Shown here: positions 44,950 through 56,615 of the stretch, one piece after another
How the letters are laid out: each line of letters opens with the position of its first letter
How positions within the stretch are numbered: the stretch's first letter is position 1
Source of the DNA: Letharia columbiana
Lineage: Eukaryota > Ascomycota > Lecanoromycetes > Lecanorales > Parmeliaceae
DNA length: 64,000 nt
Direction: 5' to 3'
NCBI RefSeq assembly: GCF_014066305.1
Contig: NW_023501069.1
Span: 572,334 to 636,333 of the forward strand
Translations under genes and position numbers: made by a program
Notes under the pieces: model-generated
Told to the model about the DNA's origin: nothing
What the model saw: the letters and a program-made list of their open reading frames with translations, nothing else
Databases searched by the model: none

Positions 44950-47203
44950 AGAGCTGTTGTTTCCTGCTGAGGACCGGCCCAGGAAGCCGGCTGCCGCCGC
45001 GCTCGCCAGTTTGAAGGATGCGCCAGCTTCACGGGAGATGTGGTGGGGGGCTTCAGCCGATTGATGAATGCACTGATGACGACCTCACAGAATGACAACA
45101 CTACTTGCGAGATTGATGTATTGAGTACAGGAGTGTGGTGCGGTCCTCTGCGATCTGGGGGCCCACTTGGCAGCTGCAGGAAGCTGAAGCTCTGCAGGTT
45201 TTGAGGGAAAGCAGGTAGCTGGTGACTTGAAGTGAGGTCAGGATGAATGGCTAGGTCATAGGAGCGGAGTGATTGAAGTAGCGGTGCATTGGAAATCAAG
45301 ACCCGATTGGGGTCGCCGCCAAATGCATTTCGGCTTGGCGTTGATGCCGGTCCGCGGCTAGAGTATTTCTAGTGCCCGCCGTCGATCAATGCAGGGCTTG
45401 GCAAGAAAAGTTGCCCGTCTCAATCTCCAGAGCAAGAACCACCAAAGTCTCGACTGTGTAGCCTTACAGGATAAGATCAAAACACGTGCAGGCAGCAAAG
45501 CAGCTCTGACACAATCTCGATTATCGGTAGATTTACAAACTCTAATCCACAATGAGGTAGCGCAACCCTGCTGTCACTCTCTAGCCGCAGACGGGTTGCC
45601 CTTCCCCGTGGATAAGATGGCAATCAAAGCTCAGACTGGCCACAAACCAGAGCTAGCTACCCACGACGAGTCCAAGTCAAGGAAGCTGAGCTCTTGTCGC
45701 ATCTTCTCAATTGGCCAAACCTGCTGACAAGGGCCCATGCAGACTGCTAATCATAAGGCATCTCTTGAAAGGCTTCGGCGAATACTAAAACAAAGGGACT
45801 TTCCTTTCTCCATCTTAAACTCTCGATAGCCTGTCATACGTATAATCTCTTACTCCAACACCCAGATGCTTCTCAGCCCTTGAATTTCTGCAATAGAGGG
45901 TCTCTGCACCGTTTTGCTTGATCGCGCTGTTGTTTATCCATCCTCCTGCTTCAACGAAGAATCCAACGACCTCGACGTCTCCGAAATATGGCCTTCTCAT
46001 CCCTCGCATGAGCTTCAGAGAGGGCGGATACCAAAGGTCGACGTTGGACCTCGATTAACTAAGAATCTTCTGTAAGAGACTGGGGCTTCTGCGTTGCTGC
46101 GCTTGGTGTGGGTTCGACTGCACAAAGATGTACGGCCTTGGCAACTGGATATTCGAGACTCCAGTCTTGATGCCGTTCTTGAAAATTTCAAGATCGAGGA
46201 AGCTTACAGATATAGCTTTGCTAGCCCAGCAGTTTCGTTATCATGCCAGCCCGTCAGACGGAGCATGTCAATACGCTTGTTTTTTCGTTGTATATGCCGG
46301 ACCTTTTTGCTGTTGCTTGAACGCATGATTTTGGGAGTGGGAGAACCGAGGCTGTTTGTTGGGTGATGATTGGATCTTTGAAGCGATACAGGATATTACG
46401 AGCCATCAGAAGGCATGGGCGTAACATCCGTTGTTCTTGGCGCTGCATGTGAGTATTATGCTTGGGTACTAGTACTTGCTGGACCGTGATTTGGGTCGCG
46501 AGGTTAAGAGCATTGCAGCTGTTGAGAATCGGACGAGGTATCATGGGTTTAAAAATACTTCTGTTGGGATCGCTAAAGGTGATCACGCATCGTTGTCTGA
46601 GAGAATGAGCGGGTGTGCTGTGTCTTTGGCGGGACTGGAGCGTACCTCTAAGGTCCTGAATGAGTTCCTCGCCGAGATATTTATCTATTCGCAACGTTAT
46701 GGCATTATCGGCAACCCTAAATTGGAGAAAGTCAACTTAAAAGGTGAATGAGTGCATTGAGACGCTGAAGAGAAGATTGGAGATGCAAACAATTCAAATC
46801 GACTGACTTGCTCGACGCGTTGAGATTCATCTTACAGCGGTAAGTAATGCGTCATTCTTCAACCAGTGCCTGCCTAGTATCCTCCATGAGCTATCCGATA
46901 ACCGCCGGAAGGCAACATTTGAGAATTCTAGCATTATTATCCACACCACCACTGTAAAACCACTATATAATCCATATTAAATGGTCGCAATCTATTACAT
47001 AGACTCCATTCAATCCTTCCTATAGTGGAATCATTCGACACAAGTCCCTTCCTTGCATAAAGAGATTTTACAGACAGCGCATCCCCCTCTGGTCTTCCGT
47101 ACTCCCTCACTGTTACTGCTTATTTCTTTACCAAACCTCCGAAATCCTTTGTTCTAACGATCCAAACGATCCAAACGACACATAAAACACTATCGAACGG
47201 TCT
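44950..47203. other. Intergenic region upstream of the AP-2 gene
   Basis: The first few hundred bases are the probable promoter of the AP-2 gene. Further on, ORFs at 45389-45727 and 46476-46751 (plus) have no motif I recognise; the latter ends PKLEKVNLKGE, which looks protein-like but lacks support. No RNA gene was seen. Confidence 0.4.
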
Positions 47204-47660
47204 TCAAGTCTTACCATTCATGGTTACCTCGTACTGGTTTCGGTAGAGTAGAAAGTGGGGTGGGAGGTTGCCGAGATCGCCTGTCTTTTCTACCTTCCTT
47301 GAGTAATCCCACTCATCAGTCCTCCAATAATCATGAATAGTAGGAAAGCGATAGATTTCCATATAGATTGTAATAGCGACGAAGATTTTCAGCTCCGGAA
47401 CACGGGTGGGTTTCCAGTGAGGATCTGGAGGACTCTGCCGAGAAGCATACAAATTTGTACTCTTACAAAGCATGTCCCAGATAGTAGCAGTCCATATGAG
47501 GCTAAACACTGGATATGAGAGGACTGTGAAGTCATCCGGAAAGTGACTAACGGGTGCACGGTACTCGATTTATAGTGGTTGATACTCAGGTAGTGCAGGT
47601 ATGCGTCGGAGAAGAATATCACGTTGCTTGAGTTTTTCCTTCCTTGCCTCGGTCGTGGCC
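47204..47660 (-). pseudogene. PiggyBac-type transposase fragment
   Basis: Minus-strand sequence encodes VFSLIWTATIWDMLCKSTNLYA, then HWKPTRVPELKIFVAITIYM and FPTIHDYWRTDEWDYSRKV. This matches the start of the DDE_Tnp_1_7 domain of PiggyBac-like transposases (a FxLFF...LVxxTNxYA segment followed by ELKxFIGIxIYMGI...DYW). The catalytic aspartates lie further downstream and are absent; the frame ends at 47204. It is a truncated relic. No terminal repeats or TTAA footprint could be assigned. Confidence 0.6.
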
Positions 47661-47947
47661 TCTTTTTTTTGACGTTTCTGGGCCTCATGTAGTTCGTCCT
47701 TATCAGGCTGAGGTAGGGTAGCAATTTTAGCCATATTGGACTGTATTTGGTGGAATAGTAAGGAAGGATGTAAAAAAGTCGCGTTCTTGAAAGACGCGAT
47801 TTTTGAAGCTAAAATGTTGCCTCGGCTCGGCGGTTATCGGATACTCACCCTCTCCCGATACAGCTATTTAATCTCATAATTCAAATCATGATCGTCGAAT
47901 CCAGACTTGTTGGACCCAGATAACATATCCTCGGGCTCAGACACGCT

Positions 47948-48274
47948 ATGAACGTTCGAGACGATGAGCCAGGGACCAGGGACTTCAAGGGCTACGGACT
48001 TGGGTGGTACGATACGAAGACTGTGCTGCTTTGGCACAAGAGATTGAGACCCTGCGGAGGAGATACTGCGCTGTTGTCCGCAGTAATTTTGAAGCGCGTC
48101 GACATTGTCAAACTTCTACTGGGAAAAGGCTGCGATTTGGACGTCCGGAATAACGGGGGTCATATAGCAATCGATACTGCCAGGCTGTTCCCTGAGGATG
48201 AGATCGTCCAGCTTTTAGAGGATCAGATGCATTGTCGGCAACACACTCTGTACGAAGTGGGGGCTGAGCACTAA
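47948..48274 (+). CDS. Small ankyrin-repeat protein or fragment
   Basis: A 108-residue ORF. Residues about 38-92 form one clear ankyrin repeat and part of a second (GDTALLSAVILKRVDIVKLL, then GCDLDVRNNGG, IAIDTARLFPEDEIVQLLED). Ankyrin repeats bind proteins. Two repeats alone would be unstable, so this may be the remaining 3' end of a larger gene. No upstream exon was found, and the start codon is the first ATG. Neighbours are a transposase relic and a non-coding stretch. Confidence 0.45.
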   Translation: MNVRDDEPGTRDFKGYGLGWYDTKTVLLWHKRLRPCGGDTALLSAVILKRVDIVKLLLGKGCDLDVRNNGGHIAIDTARLFPEDEIVQLLEDQMHCRQHTLYEVGAEH

Positions 48275-49096
48275 AGTTGAGGAAGGGTTAACTGCCAATT
48301 TGCCAAGTTGTGGAGGAGTCCTTTCATCAGGACAGCTTGCAGGTTTCGGGCTCGGGCAAGGATTGGACGAATGGAATCGGTACTGGGATTCTCAGCGGAT
48401 GGATGGCAACAGGTTGTAAGGAGGATAGATAGTACTGCTCATTACGATGCTTCACTGGAGTCTTTTCACTCCGATGATCTCTTTCGCATCACGGCCCTTC
48501 CACGATTCCTTTTCATTGTTCTCAAGCAAAAATTCGATATGGGACGCGTAAGGTTTGTTAGTATGAGCTCCTTCCGGTCGTTCGTCTCGTTTCTAGATGT
48601 ATGATTCTCACTCTTCAATGGCATTTGATTCAACTGCGATGGCAGGGTACTCACCTAGAACAACAAAGTAAATTTTAAACCCCATCCCCGAATGGATCCA
48701 CAACTCCGAATGATACCTCACTCTCCGCTAGCCCGCCGGTGATACGCGTAGGGCTCAGCGTCTGTTGACGAAAAGCAAAGTTGTTGTATATTCCAAGCAA
48801 AAGGACACTCCCTAAACTCCACAAGTGACTCGGGATATTGCGAAGTGCGCAGCTGAGATGCTCATGGGTTCTTGTTGAGCTAGAGAGCTAGGTTACATGT
48901 AGACTTGCAAGCAGAACCACAACCGCACTTCGCCACCCCCTACTAGCAGCTTTTCTCTCCCCGCAGAGAACACATCCATTCCCTCCCAAGCAGTATCAAG
49001 AAGCCAAACCATACGCCATATCATCAAGTGGTATCACCATTCGCCTTCGCAATGCCACATATCTCGCAGCACCAGTGGTTAGATCAGAGAACCCCC
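48275..49096. other. Spacer 3' of the cysteine-rich gene
   Basis: No supported gene. Short ORFs on both strands (48308-48604 plus, 48466-48654 minus) are unrecognised. The right end is the 3' flank of the cysteine-rich gene. Confidence 0.4.
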
Positions 49097-49623
49097 CTAA
49101 GCACCAGCGGCCTTGGTGGTGAAATCGGTCTCGGTCGGAAGGACACCGCCGTCGGAGGCTTTCTCGCAGCTACAAGCATCTGGCAGGCGTCAGAACGTGT
49201 AGTAATAGGCCGTCGGTGGGAAGGGTCTGGCAGTCGACTTACCGGCAGGACGGGCCCCGCAGGCACAGGTTGACCCGGCGGGCTTGGCGTTCTCCGCAGC
49301 GGCACGATCGCACGTGCACGCGCCGGCGGGACGGGCGCCTATCAGATTGCACTCGGTCAGCACCATGGTCATCCGCAACTGCTGCTGAGAGAGTGAGGCG
49401 AGAGCGTTGGGGTTGTAGGGAGAGCGGGCTCGCCGCAACGGCGTGGTTGGAGCAGGGGAGGAGACGTACGGCACGAGCATCGCGCACCGGTGACTGTGTT
49501 CTCGGTCTTGGCTTTCTCGCAGGTGCAGCTGAGTGCGGATTGCTTGCCGCAGGAGCATTTGGCTTGGGCAGCGCAGGCGCAAGCTTGGCCAGAGCGGCCG
49601 CAGCAGGTGGTTGGGACGGTCAT
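49097..49623 (-). CDS. Small CxC-repeat cysteine-rich protein (possibly DUF7871)
   Basis: Three minus-strand exons, 49623-49470, 49338-49243 and 49179-49097, with introns of 131 and 63 bp (both phase 1), give 110 residues. The start is MTVPTTCCGRSGQACAC. Sixteen cysteines occur as one CC and seven CxC pairs, arranged in repeats such as KCSCGKQSALSCTCEKA, GARCSCRARPAGACTCDRA, TCACGARPADACSCEKA. The tail is LPTETDFTTKAAGA. No signal peptide, so it is cytosolic. From memory this matches a small cysteine-rich family conserved in Pezizomycotina; the pattern resembles metallothioneins, so metal binding is plausible but not shown. The introns are GC-rich and open in other frames, which can mislead gene callers. 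Confidence 0.8.
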
Positions 49624-50041
49624 GGTGATGGGGGGAGGATTGAGGGTGGATGTATTGTTTGAGGGTCTGGTTTCTGGTGTCTGGTTTCTAGTGGTTTGGA
49701 GTGGTGTTGGGAGGTGTTTTTGAGGTTCTGGGATTGTTGTGAACTGATGTTGGAGGGAAGAGAAGGTAATTAAATAAGTTCATGCATGGAAGAGCGCGCT
49801 ATCGATACGGCTGATCTGTAAAATGCAAATTCTGATTGGTCGAGACTGTGACGCTAAACGCCATCCACCTGGTATCTCCACGAATGAGAAGCTTCGTATT
49901 GTCAATCCTTCTCGACCAATCAACGAATTACAAATTACTTTCTCGGGTTCAGAGCAGCATCTATTCCCAAGTCACTACCTGCATTAACTACAGCATCTGC
50001 TTTGCTACAGCTCACCTTTCTGAACTTCCTCGTACCGCTTA
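49624..50041. promoter_or_regulatory. Upstream region of the cysteine-rich gene
   Basis: 418 bp between the start codon of the minus-strand cysteine-rich gene and the MITE. The promoter must lie here. A T/G-rich run (49640-49740) next to the gene, A/C-rich in its own sense, looks like a 5' UTR. No specific regulator site was identified with confidence. Confidence 0.4.
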
Positions 50042-50445
50042 CTCGTATTCACTAGGATTTGCAATCTACTAGGATTTGCAATCTCTAAAATCTGATTTTT
50101 ATAATTTATTATTTCACAACAATATAATTTAAAACTAGGAAAAAAAGTTAAAAGAATATAAAATATAATTATTATAATTTTAATTTTTTTTTATAATTAA
50201 GCTTAAATTATTAAAGTTATATAGTAATATATTAAGATATAGTTATCGAAGTTTATTACGCTATTTTATAATTAATCATTATTACCTCGATTTTGAAAAT
50301 TCTTGAAAATATCAAAATCGCAAATCATATTCTTTTAGAAATTTTTCTCGAGTTTTTTATTATAATGTTGTGGAATAATAATTTATAAAGATTAAGTTTT
50401 AGAGATTGCAAATCCTAGTAGATTGCAAATCCTAGTGAATACGAG
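50042..50445. mobile_element. TA-flanked MITE with duplicated terminal motifs
   Basis: About 404 bp with inverted repeats of roughly 50 bp: left CTCGTATTCACTAGGATTTG onward, right its exact complement ending ATACGAG. Each arm contains the 17-mer ACTAGGATTTGCAATCT twice in tandem. The element is flanked by TA on both sides, as for Tc1/mariner-type insertions. The interior is AT-rich with no ORF. It lies about 420 bp upstream of the cysteine-rich gene. Confidence 0.82.
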
Positions 50446-52354
50446 TATAAGATTCCTCATTGCGCGAGGTCGAGAAGGCTCCTTTCAATTTGAGGTGTGG
50501 AAGGTCAAGAAATCACGCGCTTGACGGCCACACGTAGGGTGAGAATCAATTGAATCTGTTATATAACAGGCTCGATCAACAATAATGCGGGCACACTGAT
50601 CCTCCGTCCTACCAAAAGGCTCACAGTCAAAAGTCTACAACATGACGTGAGCTATTTTGCTCATTTGACTTCTTATTACTGAGACGGAAAGCAGATTACC
50701 TGTGCGGGCTATCCGCTGTATGAGTGACGAGGGAAATGGAAAAGAGAATAAACATCAAAGTGTCGAGAGCGTAGAGCAAGGCAAGAGACAGTGTAATGGA
50801 GAGGAGAAACGAGGGTAGTTCTATTCTCCTTTGACCCAGCGATCAGGCTCTCATACAAGGAGAAGATTTCATCGCGAAGAGGGAATGGCCCTCGACCTCA
50901 TGAAGCAGACTCATGGTATCCTAAATTCTCGAGGTCATATGAAAACTTACTATGATTTTTGTCACAACAGCAATCCAGTGCAAGGTCATTCGCACCTACC
51001 CTTCGAGGCTCTGCTGATGATGCTGTTGTGCATGTTAAGCAAGACAAATAACAGTTTCAACAGTAGTCTCTCAATTATCACTGGTTTTGTATGAAACCTC
51101 CTGCTACAAAGTCGTAGAAACTGATATGATCTACAGGTCTGCTACCAAGAACTGTTTAAGCAGATTACAGGAGCTGTCGCACGTTTTCCGTGATGACGAA
51201 GATTAAAAGATGGCATCGATACGACACCCCCTTCCAGGCACTGAGACAACTCGCGCGCTGGCATTTATTTTGGGTAGCCACAGGCAGAGATGAGCGTCGA
51301 AATGAAGACGCTCAAAGAAGCAAAATTCCTGAGCAGATATTTGAATGGACGGAATGTGTCTGAGGCGTGATTTCTCGGCGCTGAAGATAATGCAACAATC
51401 GACTGTAGGCGTAATACGCCATGAAAAACCAAATGTAGAAAACCCGGCGGAAGGATTTTAAAAGAAGAGCAACGGGTCTGTTTCATGTACCTTGTGATCT
51501 TGGATATTTGAAAGAGATGATACTTAGTCGGAGCAAGAAGGATCAGGCCGTCTCTGTTGGCCCAAAGCCGATGGTTAGCATCTTTTAGTAAGAGAATATA
51601 GCAAAAGTTATACATAGAGGGGGAAATCCCTGAATGGAATTGAAGTCCTACAGTTCAGGCACGTTTCCAGGGAAAAGTGATATTAATCACAGAGATTTGC
51701 AGTGAGTAGTCGCCATTTCACCTGCAAGGCAATTCTTATGGCACAATTTTTTTCTTGCGTCAACTTTCTTTTAAAACGAGTTTTCCGACGGGAAAAGCCG
51801 GTTCGTACTGATTGATACCCACAAAATGGTGAGCGGAATGGATCTTTCTCCTGTTGGAACTGGGAGAATTTGACATTCCCTCTACATGACCTTTGCAACC
51901 TTCACTGACATCAGGGTGGCAAATATCGCGAACCTGTTGATGAAGGGCCAAAGCGCATACTTGCATTCCCAAACGCCTGGGAGGTTTGGAAAGAATGCAG
52001 CGCGCGAGAAATTAGACCTGCTAGCAGACCCAACGTATATCGAGTTACCTCATGGCGTTGAAATCTGATGGCATTTAGTGGCCAAGTCTTGCAGGAGGTG
52101 GGAGAACTCGGACAAGTACGAGGTATTTTTCGGACTTGGAGCTTTGCCAAGAAAAGTAAGCGCCAAACCCCTCTCGATCATGCTGCCATCCGCGCGCACT
52201 CCGCAAATGACCATTTCATCTCACTACATCCCCGCGCATCCGGTCATGCAGATTCTAATTGTGACGATGATCTAATATTCTAGCTCAGACATATTGTCCC
52301 ATCTGACTCTTGAGGTGACAGCAAAGGACAAGTGTCCTTTGGAGCTCAGAAGCC
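50446..52354. other. Gene-poor spacer
   Basis: No gene is supported. ORFs at 50831-51094 (plus), 51265-51615 (minus) and 51760-52283 (both strands) are unrecognised. The last 100 bases probably hold the HRI1-like promoter. Confidence 0.4.
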
Positions 52355-53207
52355 ATGGGCCTCCCCACCATCAGTGAGCGCAAACACTACCGCCTAGTAT
52401 GCCAGTACCATTGTGCTACGTATTCTAATATGTCAGAGCTAACGTCTTGTACAGCTTCCGGGCGAGCCAGAAGAACCCACCTCCACCATCGTCCTAACCT
52501 CAAAAGACTCCTACTTCGTCGATGTCCGCATCCTCCGTGAGAAGCTCGAGGAAGAAAAGAGCCAGGAAGCTAATACAAAAAACTGTTTAGCATGGGCATT
52601 TGCCGGTAAATCAAACACCACTTTGACCAAGGATTCATCGATGCAGCTCTCACACACGGTCTGGGACCACTGGATAGACTCGCGCACCAACAATCCTGAT
52701 CCTGATGAGGGCGATATGTGGGTGCAGCCCAATGGAGACATCCTGGAAAAGGGGAAGAATAGTGATCCGGTCACGGGGGAAGAGACCGAGTATGAAGAAC
52801 TTTGGCACGATCTACAGGTGGAGGCTTTCGGCAAAAAGCACAACCGCAGCAGCTTGGTGATGAGAGCGGACGAACCGGAAAGGAACATAAGGGGAATGGT
52901 TATCAAAATCGGAAGCTGGTGTGAAGGTATACTGAAGGTTAAAGATGAATTGACTGTAGAGAGGTGGGAATGGAAGCCGACAGATTGCGCCAGCGACCTG
53001 GCCACTACTGAAAATAGCAGAGGGAAAGAACGAACTCGCAATGATTGGATCCGAACATTCAAGATCGGCCAAGGCATTTTACCGTGCCAAAATATATGCT
53101 CGCGTACCCATGGCAAATTTGGCCTGAACGCCGTGCTGAAATCCACCACTGATATTGATTGGAAAAGCGACATTGAGTGGAATGTCGTTGAGGAGTATTA
53201 CTGGTAG
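52355..53207 (+). CDS. HRI1: HRI1-family protein
   Basis: Two exons, 52355-52396 and 52455-53207, with a 58-bp phase-0 intron that carries a GCTAAC branch site, give 264 residues. After MGLPTISERKHYRL the protein reads TSTIVLTSKDSYFVDVRI, then CLAWAFAG, then HTVWDHWIDSRTNNPDPDEG, VQPNGDILEKGKNSDPVTGE and YEELWHDLQVEA. This order is that of the fungal HRI1 family (two lipocalin-like beta domains), named after the yeast protein that binds the kinase Hrr25. The C-terminus (FGLNAVLKSTTDIDWKSDIE, then EEYYW) completes the second domain. The molecular function in filamentous fungi is not established. The short first exon fixes the start. Confidence 0.75.
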
Positions 53208-53628
53208 ATTGAGGCTGAAAGCGCCGTGTTCGAGCTGACTGTTTAAACGTGAAACGCACAGTCATATGCAATAAGACGGCACTACTCGGCTTTGCATTTA
53301 TTGCGCATTCGGTGCGCCCCTTTTGAGGCACATAGCCTCACGCCTTAGGGCCGGCCGAAGAAATAGCGGACTTTGAAATCGCTATGGGGAAAGGACATCA
53401 GACCATTGATGCGACGGAAAGAGCGGCCATGGCTCACTTCCTTGTGCCTGACAGATGATCAGGTTCCTAATAGACACCTGTCCTAGAATGGCACTATTCT
53501 TCCTCCATTACTTATAAGTACGGTCACCTGCCCTAAAACAATACGCTTTTCCCTACAACAATCGCCTTGTACCTGAAACATAGCTACGTTCATTTCTTCG
53601 CCGCACCACCTCTAGAAGGTCTTCAGTC
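53208..53628. other. Intergenic region before the hydrolase gene
   Basis: 421 bp between two plus-strand genes. No ORF of interest. CT-rich stretches near 53490-53620 suit a fungal promoter and 5' UTR. Confidence 0.45.
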
Positions 53629-55775
53629 ATGCCGTACCTACCTGATGGCACGATGAATAGCGGCTCGGGCGGTCACAAGACCGCCCTTACAGGGCAGCAT
53701 ACTGCAGCACCTAAGCCCCTGCCTCCTCTCGATATGAGTGACAGCATCAAATACATCCCTTCACAGATGGACCCGCTTGCCTGCGCGTCGACGAGAGCTG
53801 CTCGTCAAGACCCAATACGGCTGATGATCGATGATGCAGGCGTTTTACTCAGGCTGCTTCCTTATGTGCCAGACCTCATCTCACCTTTCTTGACCAGAGA
53901 CAAGGATGCTGAACTCTATCCGAGTCTCGCGAATACAAAGGTCGGATTCTTGCAAACACTGCTCGCCCTGATCCAGGTGCTGTTTCTGGTAATGGCCCTT
54001 CCTGCCTTCGTGTTGCTGCCTGGCGGCGTCTTCTTTGCTGCCACAGTATTGTGCTGTTTGGCTTGTTACCTCATCACCTTGCCCATGCAAGGACCGCCAC
54101 GCATTCTCCCGAATATGGACGATGGCACAAAGTCTCTGGCGGAGCAGCACAAGAACGAACGCTGGGTATTTGTTAATGGCATATGTACCGGGTAAGATAT
54201 GCCTAATCTACGCATCGACCTTCTCTGAACATTTATAGACACTCGACCTCTCAGCTTGAGGTTGACCGCCTCTCGAAGACCTTCGGACGAGCCGTTATCG
54301 GCATTCACAACAAAAGGTATTTGGCTCCTCTCTCTCAATCATTTCGGCGACTCCTAACCTAGCATCCTCACGCAGTTATGGTATACTTGCCGATCTTGGA
54401 ATGTGTCTGATCCAACGAGCTGTTTCATACCACGACTCGGGCGTTCGCTTGACCTACGCCTATCTCAAAGCCATCCTCGTCGACCCTACTGTCACGAAGG
54501 TTGTCCTCATTGGCCACTCCCAAGGCGGTATCATCGTCTCCTTGGCGATCGACGACCTACTTGCACAGCTACCCACTAGAACCATGTCGAAACTCGAGGT
54601 CTATACATTCGGTTCCGCGGCCTCACATTTTTCGAATCCATCCCTCGCGCTCTTGTCCAATCCTTCTATCAATCAGCGCGGTGATCAAACATCACTACAG
54701 ATATCTCAATCCAAAGCCGACCCCGCCGATGCCAACCAGGGCCAACATGTTATTCCTCATATGGAGCATTATGCCAATGAATACGATCTGGTCCCTCGCT
54801 GGGGTGTACTTCATTCCGTACAGGATGTACTTCATAACCGCTACGCTGGCTCGGTATTTGTCCGAATGCGAGGCTCAGGTATGTGGAGTCATACCCCTCG
54901 AAGATCTTATGCCGAGTCGTTGAGACGTGTACTGGAGGCGGAAAAGGGCTATTTGTCCTCTGGGTTTTCTCCTTAGACGTGACCTACTAGTCGACTTCGT
55001 GTATTGTACAGGGTATGCTAACCCCAAGATCTAATTAGGTCATATGCTGAACCAGCACTACCTCGATCCCATGTTCCCCCTGTCAAAATGTCAAATGCTG
55101 GGAGCCAAAGAGAAAAGAGGCATGAAATGGAAGTCTGGAGGGGAAATCGCTGGTCACAATGAAGCTAAAGTCGAAGATAAGTTCGATGAACGTTTTCTCG
55201 ACCGGATTGTTACCCCTGATGAGAGGTTGGCTATGCAAAGAGATTTTACGGCAATTGCGGGCCTTGTGAGGCGCGAGACCGGTCTTGAATTTGGCACTGG
55301 GCAGGTCGTCAAGGATGCGTACGGGCTAGGCAATCGTAAAGATGCCAATGGTGATGATTGCTTGACTTTTAAAAGGACGGCTAGTGACAGGGTTGTGGCT
55401 GAGGAAGCGAGGGGTAAGACCGTAAAGGACTTGAGTCGACTTTGGAAATATGTTGGAGGGGAGTCGCCCATTGATCACGAACATGATGAGTACAGATACC
55501 ATGAGCAACCACCCCACAGGCACCGCAAGCACCACCACGACCACCATAATCAAAGGAAAGCTGACCGGGAATCGGGGGATGGGCCGGTGCTCGAACAGCC
55601 AAAGTCGCCCGTTTCATCGGTATTCGACCGCCCAGAGTCACCGCTCACTCATCCAAGTCCCACCACTGACGAGCAATTCTTCTACGTAAGTAGCTCCTTC
55701 GAGCCATTTTCACCTCATTTTCAGGGGGAGAGTGAGTTGAGTTGGATGTTCTTTGGGAGCGTCCTCCCTTTTTGA
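53629..55775 (+). CDS. Membrane-linked alpha/beta-hydrolase
   Basis: Four exons, 53629-54191, 54239-54316, 54376-54878 and 55039-55775 (introns 47, 59 and 160 bp; phases 2, 2, 1), give 626 residues. Residues about 107-150 are hydrophobic, enough for one or two membrane spans. Next comes NERWVFVNGICTG, an opening strand and oxyanion-like region, then the nucleophile elbow VVLIGHSQGGIIVSLA (about 256-271), EVYTFGSAASHF and MEHYANEYDLVPRWG, which supply the usual acidic and histidine neighbourhood of lipase-like serine hydrolases. After RMRGSG the third intron leads to HMLNQHYLDPMFPL. The tail (about 510-600) is low-complexity with a His-rich run (HRHRKHHHDHHNQRK). A perfect GTAAGT...TTTTCAG pair at 55686-55724 (39 bp, a multiple of three) could be an optional intron. 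Substrate unknown. Confidence 0.75.
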
Positions 55776-56615
55776 ACCTGAGTCAAAATCCAATCGAGTC
55801 TTAGAAAGATATTCTGACTTGATTAATACGTAGTGGAATAAAGGAAAACACGGGCAACACGCCAGGGGTCCCAGGACCTCAATTCAATCTCGTTGAGCCG
55901 GTGCTGGTGAGGAAGCCCTTTTGATTTGGTCAAGCGTACTTTGGCCATGGGTTTGTGGATGGTCTGTTGTGCTGTTTCCCTTTGCTTGTATATATCCCCT
56001 TTGGCCTGAGAGACTCGCCTGGGGCTAGTATGGGGGTTTTTGACTTGTCGGATGTGAGAGGTACAAGTATACAATCCGATTGGGCTGTGCTTCTTGCCTG
56101 CTTAATACCGCATGCTGCCCTTGAAGTGTGCGGTTATGCCCATGCAATTCCTCGCCGCAAGAAAATTCATACACGCGCCATTGAACTTCAATCTCATCGA
56201 GAGTGCGCAAACCTGAGACTCAATATAGATGCCCCTCCCGATCAACTGCAATGAAGCTAGGGTGTTAGACACTGGTTAACATCATTGTTTGCCGCTAGCT
56301 TGCCATTTATGTGTAGAGCTGCGTGATTGGACCGCGGCCGAAGTGTTAAACATCGGTAGTCAAGGAGCCATTGTCAACAAAGGCATTCACTTTCTTGCCG
56401 CTTCAGAATAAAATCTTGAAACCTTTACACTCCTTGTTTAAGAAGATCTACCGACAGAAACACTGCTTTGCTACTCTCGCTGCAAACACAACTCTCAACC
56501 GCACAGCTCAGCTTGGACTACGGAGCTTACTCTTGTCTCACCGCCTCAAAAACCTTGTATCACCTGGATCGCATCCAGTCAAAAAGCCTTCAGAGCTAGC
56601 TCATAATATCAACAC
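55776..56615. other. Intergenic region
   Basis: No gene is supported. A plus-strand ORF at 55955-56254 and one at 56371-56889 in a different frame from the next gene are not convincing. The second half is the likely promoter of the cysteine-rich membrane protein. Confidence 0.4.

Noticed and set aside
49190..49662. Long plus- and minus-strand ORFs around the cysteine-rich gene
   Set aside because: They read through GC-rich introns or the opposite strand; the spliced CxC protein explains the region better.
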